Source: Lysobacterales bacterium (GTDB lineage Bacteria > Pseudomonadota > Gammaproteobacteria > Xanthomonadales > Xanthomonadaceae). From it: a stretch of 64,000 nucleotides of DNA. The notes beneath the pieces are model-generated. The model had not been told where the DNA came from, searched no databases, and saw nothing but the letters and a program-made list of their open reading frames with translations. The translations under genes and the position numbers were made by a program. Shown here piece after piece: positions 54,968 through 61,652 of this stretch (positions are counted from its first letter, which is position 1; every line of letters starts with the position of its first letter). The stretch is from contig JADCRD010000001.1 in NCBI GenBank assembly GCA_014946745.1, forward strand, positions 2,478,427 through 2,542,426, given 5' to 3'.

Positions 54968-56100
54968 GCAGCTCTCCTTTCGGCCAGGTCGGTCAACAGG
55001 GCAGCAAAGTTCGCAGCGACACCGGCGGGGCTCAGGTGCGCTACGGCCTCGCGGGCGCGCGTCGTGCACGCCCTGCGCCGCGCTTCGTCCACGCCCAGCG
55101 CAAGCACAGCGGCGACGAAAGCCTGTTCGTCGCCACAGGCCACCGCGGCACCGTGCTCGCCGTCGCGCAGATGTTCGCGGGCGGCACCGTAGTCGTAGGC
55201 CACCGTGGCCACGCCGCTGGCCATCGCTTCCAGCGTCACGTTGCCGAAGGTTTCCGACAGGCTCGGGAATACGAACAGATCGGCGCTGGCGAACTGCGCA
55301 GCCAGGGCCTCACCGCGCAGCACGCCGGTGAACAGAAAGTCGGGATTCGCCGCGGCCAGCTCAGCGCGCGCCGGGCCATCGCCCACCAACACGAAGCGCG
55401 CATCGGGCCGACGCAGCTGCAGCGCGCGGAAGGCGCGCACCGCGAGGCCCAGATTCTTCTCCGGCGCGATGCGGCCGACATGGATCACGGCGAGCTGCTC
55501 AGGCGCCAGACCCAGCGATGCGCGAACAGCTTCCGAGCGCTTGCGCGGATGGAACAGCGCGGTGTCCACCGCACGCCGCAGCAGGCAGGGTCGCGCAAAC
55601 CCGTTTTCGCGCAGAAACGCCTGCAGCTCCAGCGTCGGCACCAGGGTCGCCTGCGCGCTGTTGTGGAAGCGGCGCATCCAGGCGAACACCCAGGGCCGCA
55701 GGAAGCCGACGCCATAGCGGCCGGCATAGTCGTCGAAGCGCGTGTGGAAGCCGGTGGCGACCGGAATGCCGAGGCGATTGGCCGCCTTCACCGCCGACCA
55801 ACCGAGTGGACCCTCGGTCGCCACATAGATGGCGTCCGGTCGCTGCGCCTGCCACCGCGACAGCAGTCGTCGCCCTGCCGGCAGGCCGAAACGCAGGCCC
55901 GGATAGCGCGGCAGCGCCGCCCCCGGCGTCAGCAGTTCATCGCCGCGCGCTTCGCCCGACACCTGGCGCGGTCGGATCACCTCTACCGCATGGCCCAGCG
56001 CCCGCAGCCCCGCTTCGAGGCCGGCCACGGTGAGGGCCACGCCGTTGACTTCGGGCGGGTAGGTCTCGGTGACCAGCGAGAAGCGGCGAACGATCGACAT
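54964..56100 (-). CDS. GT4-family glycosyltransferase
   Basis: A 378-residue GT-B enzyme with 'FSLVTETYPPEVNGVALTVA', 'GFHTRFDDYAGRYG', 'VIHVGRIAPEKNLGLAVRAF' and the sugar-nucleotide-binding 'LFVFPSLSETFGNVTLEAMA'. It is closest in pattern to GDP-mannose-dependent alpha-mannosyltransferases and SqdX-like lipid glycosyltransferases. The start at 56100 (MSIVRRF) is chosen; an in-frame ATG at 56142 adds an unconserved tail. It is co-translated with the PAP2 phosphatase. Confidence 0.9.
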   Translation of the reverse strand: MSIVRRFSLVTETYPPEVNGVALTVAGLEAGLRALGHAVEVIRPRQVSGEARGDELLTPGAALPRYPGLRFGLPAGRRLLSRWQAQRPDAIYVATEGPLGWSAVKAANRLGIPVATGFHTRFDDYAGRYGVGFLRPWVFAWMRRFHNSAQATLVPTLELQAFLRENGFARPCLLRRAVDTALFHPRKRSEAVRASLGLAPEQLAVIHVGRIAPEKNLGLAVRAFRALQLRRPDARFVLVGDGPARAELAAANPDFLFTGVLRGEALAAQFASADLFVFPSLSETFGNVTLEAMASGVATVAYDYGAAREHLRDGEHGAAVACGDEQAFVAAVLALGVDEARRRACTTRAREAVAHLSPAGVAANFAALLTDLAERRAA

Positions 56101-56714
56101 GCGCCCAGCCTGTGCCGCCGCCGTGTCGCCCAAGTGACGCACACGTTAAGCCCGGATGACACCCCGAGCCCGCCGACCTCATCGGGCGGGTCTCGCCCGG
56201 CCAAGCCGCGCCGACCGCCAAGGCCCCACGATCACATTGGGTGGGTCTTGACCCACCGGAGCCACGCCAATCCTCAAGGCCCCGCGAACCCATAGGGTGG
56301 GTCTCGACCCACCGAGCCGCACCAATCCCCAAGGCCCTGCGATCTCATAGGGTGGGTCTCGACCCACCGGAGCCACGCCAATCCTCAAGGCCCCGCGAAC
56401 CCATAGGGTGGGTCTCGACCCACCGAGCCGCACCAATCCCCCAAGGCCGTGCGATCTCATAGGGTGGGTCTTGACCCACCGGAGCTCCACCCCCGCCCGT
56501 CCATAGCGCGTTGCCGCTCAAGGCTCGTCCGAAGCGGGGGCCGCGAACGCACAGCACCTGCCGATTTCGGCAATCCACGTCCTTCGCGACCACAGCGAGC
56601 GCCGAGCGCCGGTGGGTCAAGACCCACCCCAAGGTCGCCAGTGCGCGACCTTGGGCGGCGCTGCGCTTGGCCCAAGCGACCCAAGCAAGCGCCGCCGATC
56701 CGACGGCGCGCGGA
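56101..56714. other. Repeat-filled intergenic region
   Basis: It contains the 55-56-bp periodic palindrome array at 56240-56480 and another palindrome at 56611-56628, followed by a perfect 11-bp hairpin CCCAAGGTCGC-CAGTGC-GCGACCTTGGG (56628-56655). Short leftovers of protein-like frames are present, but no credible gene. Confidence 0.7.
56240..56480. repeat. Five palindromes at 55-56 bp period with two alternating spacers
   Basis: GGTGGGTCTYGACCCACC occurs at 56240, 56296, 56351, 56407 and 56463. The spacers alternate: type 1 begins GGAGCCACGCCAATCCTCAA and ends GCGAACCCATA, type 2 begins GAGCCGCACCAATCC and ends GCGATCTCATA. The array is therefore a duplication of a 111-bp two-palindrome unit. 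Each palindrome can form a cruciform or RNA hairpin. Confidence 0.9.
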
Positions 56715-57707
56715 CTACTCGTTCGCCCCCGGCACCACCAGCACCTTGCCGCTGCGACCGCCGCGCGCGGCTTCGGCCACAGCCTGCTGGATTTCGCTGA
56801 CGGTGAACGTCGCAGCAATGCGCGCCTGCAGCTGGCCCTTCGCGATCAACCCTGCCAGCTCGCCATACACCTCGGCCTGTTCGGCGTGGCTGGCCCCGCG
56901 GAACCAGCGCGCCAGCCAGAAGCCGACCAACCGCACGTCGCGGAACACCAGAGAGCCGGCCGAGATCTGGCAGGGCTCGCCGCTCATCATTCCGTAGTTC
57001 ACCAGTGTGCCGCCGCTGGCCACGCAGCGGGCGAGACGCTCGGTGGCCATGCCCCCGACCGCGTCGATGCCAAGCCGGATCTTCGCCTTGCCGGTCGCCT
57101 GGGCCACGCGCTGGGCGAGGTCATCGCCATCGACCAGAAGCACGTCGCCGGGGGCATCGCCCATCTGTTCGATCGCCGAATCACGGCGCACCACGTTGAC
57201 GGTCTTCAGGCCGCGCAGCCTGGCCAGCTCGATCAGGTAGCCACCCACCGCCGAGTTGGCCGCGTTCTGGATCACCCACTCTCCCGGCTGCAGCTCGACG
57301 AAGTTGCGCAGCATCAGCAGCGCCGTCGGCGGATTGATCGCCAGCATCGCGAGCTGCTGCGGGTCCGCGACATCCGGCAGCGGCACGAACTGCGCTGCCG
57401 GCGCCTGCACGTGCGTGCTCCAGGTGCCGCAGCCGACCGGCAGCAGCACCAGCTGACCGGCGCGGAAGCCCTGCACGCCGTCGCCGATCAGCTCAACGCG
57501 GCCCACGCCTTCGTTGCCACCGATCGCCGGCAGCGGCGGCAGCTGGCCATAGTCACCGGTCAGCGTCAGCACATCGCTAGGGTTGATGGCCGCCGCCACC
57601 ACCCGCACGCGCAGCTCGTCGGACGCAGGTGCGGGCAGATCGAAGTCGACGGCGTGGATCACATCCTGCGGCACCGGGCCGCGGGTTTCGTACTGGGCGC
57701 GTTTCAT
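56715..57707 (-). CDS. MECR/ETR-like NADPH-dependent enoyl reductase (MDR superfamily)
   Basis: A 330-residue medium-chain dehydrogenase. It has 'AAINPSDVLTLTGDYGQLPP' and 'IGGNEGVGRV', as in trans-2-enoyl-CoA reductases, then the nucleotide-binding 'NAANSAVGGYLIELARLRGL'. The structural zinc Cys cluster of alcohol dehydrogenases is absent, as in ETR enzymes. A GAGGA lies about 9 bases before the ATG (57707). A GGGATTC array begins 13 bp upstream of the start. The exact substrate is uncertain. Confidence 0.88.
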   Translation of the reverse strand: MKRAQYETRGPVPQDVIHAVDFDLPAPASDELRVRVVAAAINPSDVLTLTGDYGQLPPLPAIGGNEGVGRVELIGDGVQGFRAGQLVLLPVGCGTWSTHVQAPAAQFVPLPDVADPQQLAMLAINPPTALLMLRNFVELQPGEWVIQNAANSAVGGYLIELARLRGLKTVNVVRRDSAIEQMGDAPGDVLLVDGDDLAQRVAQATGKAKIRLGIDAVGGMATERLARCVASGGTLVNYGMMSGEPCQISAGSLVFRDVRLVGFWLARWFRGASHAEQAEVYGELAGLIAKGQLQARIAATFTVSEIQQAVAEAARGGRSGKVLVVPGANE

Positions 57708-57719
57708 GGGGGCGTCCTC

Positions 57720-57775
57720 GGGGTTCGGGATTCGGGATTCGGGATTCGGGATTCGGGATTCGGGATTCGGGATTC
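57720..57775. repeat. Eight-unit GGGATTC heptamer array
   Basis: Seven perfect GGGATTC units (57727-57775) and one variant GGGGTTC. It lies 13-68 bp upstream of the enoyl reductase start codon, in its leader or promoter. No inverted partner array is found nearby, unlike elements A-C. Confidence 0.92.
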
Positions 57776-57845
57776 GGGGCGAGCGTAGCAAGCTGGACGC
57801 CTAACGCGACCAGTATGTTCGCGCGGCGGCGAGCAAACCAAGCGA

Positions 57846-58988
57846 CTAGTCGGAGTGGACGCGCCAAGCCTCGGGCGGCTCTTGCGGCAGTCCCTGCTCG
57901 ACCAGTCCTTCGCGCAACGCGGACAATTCCGAAGCTTCCGCGACTCGCATCCTTCGCAAGTGCGCGGCCAGGCCTCCGCACGCCATCTGGCTTTCCAGAT
58001 AGGTTTCCGACAAGTAGCGGGAGAGATGCCTCGCATCCGCTGCGCGCTCGCGATCTTCGGGTCGCGTCGCCAAGCGAGACATCAGCGCGGATCCAAAGCC
58101 CAGATCCAGCATGCTGTCTGCGCGCTCGACCAGAACCTTGGCGATCCTCAGACAGTGTTCCGCAGTTTCCGCGTGGGCATGGCCTACCTCCACCGAGCAA
58201 GCCCTGCTCAGGCTGTAGAGGCCGGGCTGAGCGGTCGCAAGATGGATCCCGAAAAGCAACACATGCTTCGCGTCGAGCGCGCCAAGCTCATTCCCGACCA
58301 ATGGAATCGGCGGGTCAGGCACACCTGCGTCCCTGAGCAACTTCAGGTCAGTGCGGATGAACTCCCAGACGGGAGAGTCCGACCGCTGGCTCGCAGCAGC
58401 GGCACTGAGGCGCTCTTTGGTCCAGGCTTCGTCATGGCGACCCAGCAACCACACCTGCAGGTTGTCCGGCTCCCGACGACGCAGCTCGGCGATGGCCGAT
58501 GCTCGTAGCTGAGCGCTCTGAATTCCAAAGTCCAGCCCCTCACCTGAGCCCTCGAATGTGTCTTGCGCGTGTGCCCAGAGGAACTGTCTGTCAGAGATGG
58601 CACGCGCGCTTCCGGAGCGGACCAACGCGGCGGCGCGAACTCGCAGCGAGCGCACCGTTTCTTCCGGCTGGCCATCCTGTGCTTCGGCGTGTGATTCGAA
58701 CCAGAGAAGTCTTGCGACCAAGAGACAGGCACGCGGATCGCTTGTAGGAGGGCAGTCACCCGGAGAACGCTGGCCACGCAGCAGCTCTCGGGCCACTTCC
58801 TGAACATAGGCGCGATGTTCAGCCCGAGCCAGCACCTCGTCGCTCGCGGCAGGCATCGAGTGATTGAGTTCCTCCCTACTTCCCTGAGACTTGCAATCGG
58901 GCCGCGGCGATGCCTGGCAGGGCATGCTGTTTACGAAGACGAGCAGCGCTGTCGCGATGATCGTTTGGAAAGTCCTTGGATTGTTCAT
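57846..58988 (-). CDS. Secreted protein of unknown function, tandem paralog 1
   Basis: A 380-residue protein with a signal peptide (MNNPRTFQTIIATALLVFVN then SMPCQA) and a helical, TPR-like body. It shares with the protein at 59089 the block 'RRREPDNLQ.WLL' followed by 'W..(K/R)RL.AAA', and 'C.RIA..LV..A.S..DL..GSAL'. No catalytic motif is recognised. Cys residues spaced through the body suggest disulfides. It is 100 bp downstream of its paralog and probably co-transcribed. Confidence 0.75.
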   Translation of the reverse strand: MNNPRTFQTIIATALLVFVNSMPCQASPRPDCKSQGSREELNHSMPAASDEVLARAEHRAYVQEVARELLRGQRSPGDCPPTSDPRACLLVARLLWFESHAEAQDGQPEETVRSLRVRAAALVRSGSARAISDRQFLWAHAQDTFEGSGEGLDFGIQSAQLRASAIAELRRREPDNLQVWLLGRHDEAWTKERLSAAAASQRSDSPVWEFIRTDLKLLRDAGVPDPPIPLVGNELGALDAKHVLLFGIHLATAQPGLYSLSRACSVEVGHAHAETAEHCLRIAKVLVERADSMLDLGFGSALMSRLATRPEDRERAADARHLSRYLSETYLESQMACGGLAAHLRRMRVAEASELSALREGLVEQGLPQEPPEAWRVHSD

Positions 58989-59088
58989 CAATGCATCCGC
59001 AGATTGTTGGAGAAACACCGTCTCCATACGCGCGCTTTGCCCGCCCGACGTCTGTAGCGTGTCGGGCGCCCGCCCGATCCGGCGGACC

Positions 59089-60177
59089 TCACCATGGAGG
59101 CGACAGCCCGGCATCCACGAGCGTCAAACGCGCGGCAGAGATCTCTGTGCCTCCCGGCTCGCGGATCCGCTGCATGAAAAGGCGCTGCTGCTCTCCGGAC
59201 TTGAACGCCTCAACGATTCCCTCTTGCAGATACTCGTAATCAAGCCTTGCCTGTGCGGCGCGCTCACGTTGAAGTGGATCGCGTGCAACTCGCCGCATCA
59301 GCGCGGAGCCCAGAGCCAGGTCGACCACCGACTCCGCGTGTCCTACCAGGCGTTCGGCGATACGCCAGCAGTCGGCATGCACTTCCGCCCGGACGGCCGG
59401 ATCCACCGCCGCGCAAGTCTCGATGAGCCCCTGCAGCCCGGGCATCGCTTCTGCCGTCAGCATGCCGGTGAGAAGCACCTGCACGGATTCAACGGCCGTC
59501 GGCTCGAACGGCAAGCCGTCGACTGCGGGCGCATCGGCGGTGATTCCGGCGAGGCGTTCGAGATCCGCTCGAAGGACGGCGTACAGGTGGGTTTCGAGGC
59601 GCGTACTTCGAGCGGCGGCCTGCAGACGCTTCTGCGTCCAGGTCTCACCGGACACAGACAATAGCCAAGCCTGCAGGTTGTCAGGTTCTCTCCGGCGCAA
59701 CTCGACGATCGCAAGTTCCCTGAGCTCGGGGGCATCGAGCTTGAACACATCCCAAGTCATCACCCAGTACAGCATTGGATCCTCATGCGCGCGCGCGGCC
59801 GCCGAAGCCAGCAGCGCCCTCACCCGATCGCGTTCGGGCTGCAGCGGACGGCTTCCGGGAGCCAGTTCGCGCTGGCTCTCGACGGCAGCAAGAAGGCGCG
59901 CGGCCAGCACGCAACTCGCGGCGTCCCGCGCGGCTGGGCAGGCCCCCAGTGACGGCTGTCCGGCCAGCAAGCGCTCGGCGACCTCGCGCCAGTAGGCGTC
60001 CACAGCTTCGCGATCTGCGTCATCCCGCGCCTCGCGCGTCATGGCATCCGCCGCGGCGAGAAGCACAGTCTTCGGCGAGTGCGAGGCCGCCGTCGGAGCG
60101 ACAGCCTGGATTTCGGCCACGGGCAGCCAGAGCGCACAGACCCAGACGCAGGGAATCAGAATCATCGAAGGCTTCAT
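59089..60177 (-). CDS. Secreted protein of unknown function, tandem paralog 2
   Basis: A 362-residue protein with a signal peptide (MKPSMILIPCVWVCALWLPV). It has a helical body with 'AIVELRRREPDNLQAWLL' and 'CWRIAERLVGHAESVVDLAL' matching its neighbour. GGAGAAGGG precedes the ATG at 60177. It is divergent from the amidohydrolase gene. The function is unknown; the repeated helical layout suggests a protein-binding role. Confidence 0.75.
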   Translation of the reverse strand: MKPSMILIPCVWVCALWLPVAEIQAVAPTAASHSPKTVLLAAADAMTREARDDADREAVDAYWREVAERLLAGQPSLGACPAARDAASCVLAARLLAAVESQRELAPGSRPLQPERDRVRALLASAAARAHEDPMLYWVMTWDVFKLDAPELRELAIVELRRREPDNLQAWLLSVSGETWTQKRLQAAARSTRLETHLYAVLRADLERLAGITADAPAVDGLPFEPTAVESVQVLLTGMLTAEAMPGLQGLIETCAAVDPAVRAEVHADCWRIAERLVGHAESVVDLALGSALMRRVARDPLQRERAAQARLDYEYLQEGIVEAFKSGEQQRLFMQRIREPGGTEISAARLTLVDAGLSPPW

Positions 60178-60335
60178 GCCCTTCTCCATTGTTGGAAGGT
60201 CCCGGCTCGACAGCGCGCAGGATCGAACGTGACTCAGAGCGCCCATCGGGACTTTACGGACATCGCCGCGCACCGCCCGGCCCCTACACTCGCCGTCTAT
60301 CCGCACTCCAGCCCATCCTTGCCGAGGACTCCTCC

Positions 60336-61646
60336 ATGCATGCCCGCACCCCGCTCGCCGCCGCTCTTGCGCTCTGCCTCGCCCTGCCCGCCTCCGCCGC
60401 CGACCTGCTGGTGCAGGCCGGGCGCCTGCTGGATGCACCGGGCCAGGCGCCGCGCGCAGCCAGCACCCTGCACGTGCGCGATGGGCGGGTGGTCGAGGTG
60501 CGTGAGGGCCATCTGGATGCGGCGGCGTTTGGGCTTGAGTCCGCCGAGGTGCTGGACCTGCGCACGCACTTCGTGCTGCCGGGTCTGATCGACAGCCATG
60601 TGCATCTGTCGTCCGACAAGGGCGGCGTGGCGGGCCAGCTGGCGTCGGTGCAGATGGATCCGGTCGATGTCGCCTACGAGGCGCAGATGAATGCGCGCAA
60701 GACCCTGAGGGCGGGCTTCACGACGGTGCGCAACCTCGGTGACTCCGACGGCGTGATCCGCGCCCTGCGCGATGCGGTCAAGGCCGGCAAGGTGGAAGGC
60801 CCGCGCATCCTCACGGCCAACAGCAGCATCTCGGCGACCTCGGGCCATGCCGATCCCACGCTCGGCTTCCGCAGCGACCTGCGCGCGGCGGTGAACCGCA
60901 ACGGCAACGTCTGCGACGGTGTGGACGCCTGCCGCCGCGCGGTGCGCACGCAGATCTCGGAAGGTGCGGACGTGATCAAGATGACGATCACCGGCGGGGT
61001 CAACAGCCGCATCGGTGCGGGCCTGGGCGCGCAGATGTTCGAGGACGAGGCCCGCGCCGTGGTCGAGACCGCACGCATGTACGACAAGAAGGTCGCCGTG
61101 CACGCGCACGGGGCCGACGGCATCAACCTCGCCCTGCGCCTGGGCGTGGACTCGATCGAGCACGGCACCCTGCTCGACGACGACAGCCTGAAGCTGTTCC
61201 GCGACAGCGGCGCCTACTACGTGCCGACCCTGTCGACCGTGAATGGCTACCTGGAGCGCATCGCCAAGGATCCCAACGCCTACACCGGCGAGGTGCGCAG
61301 CAAGATCGACTGGCGCATCGGCATCACCGGCAAGGCGCTGGAGCGCGCGGTGCCGGCCGGCGTCAAGATCGCCTTCGGCACCGACGCCGGGGTCAGCCTG
61401 CACGGCCGCAACGCCGACGAGTTCGAGCTACTCGTGAAGTTCGGCATGAGCCCGATGCAGGCCATCGAAGCGGCCACCACCAACGCCGCCGATCTGCTCG
61501 GCCTGAAGGGCACGGTCGGCGCACTCACGCCAGGACACGCGGCCGATCTGATCGCGGTCCAGGGCGACCCGCTGGCCGACGTCACCGCGCTGAAGCAGGT
61601 CGACTGGGTGCTGCGCGACGGGCAGGTGCTGAAGCGCCCGGAGTAA
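60336..61646 (+). CDS. Secreted metal-dependent amidohydrolase
   Basis: A 436-residue exported enzyme (signal peptide MHARTPLAAALALCLALPAS). The amidohydrolase motifs are complete: 'LIDSHVHLSSD' (HxH), carbamylatable Lys in 'DVIKMTITGGV', 'KVAVHAHGADG', 'SIEHGTLLDD' and 'AFGTDAGVSLHG' (final Asp). It resembles imidazolonepropionase-like secreted Xaa-Pro or Xaa-Arg dipeptidases of Lysobacterales, so peptide hydrolysis in the periplasm is likely. GAGGA precedes the ATG. Confidence 0.9.
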   Translation: MHARTPLAAALALCLALPASAADLLVQAGRLLDAPGQAPRAASTLHVRDGRVVEVREGHLDAAAFGLESAEVLDLRTHFVLPGLIDSHVHLSSDKGGVAGQLASVQMDPVDVAYEAQMNARKTLRAGFTTVRNLGDSDGVIRALRDAVKAGKVEGPRILTANSSISATSGHADPTLGFRSDLRAAVNRNGNVCDGVDACRRAVRTQISEGADVIKMTITGGVNSRIGAGLGAQMFEDEARAVVETARMYDKKVAVHAHGADGINLALRLGVDSIEHGTLLDDDSLKLFRDSGAYYVPTLSTVNGYLERIAKDPNAYTGEVRSKIDWRIGITGKALERAVPAGVKIAFGTDAGVSLHGRNADEFELLVKFGMSPMQAIEAATTNAADLLGLKGTVGALTPGHAADLIAVQGDPLADVTALKQVDWVLRDGQVLKRPE

Positions 61647-61652
61647 TCCCCT

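Noticed and set aside
56240-56480. CRISPR array
   Set aside because: The repeats are palindromic and regularly spaced, but the spacers are not unique: two spacer types alternate. No cas genes are nearby.
57708-57791. N-terminal extension of the enoyl reductase with 'RIPNPES' repeats
   Set aside because: This is translation of the GGGATTC heptamer array; the ribosome site supports the start at 57707.
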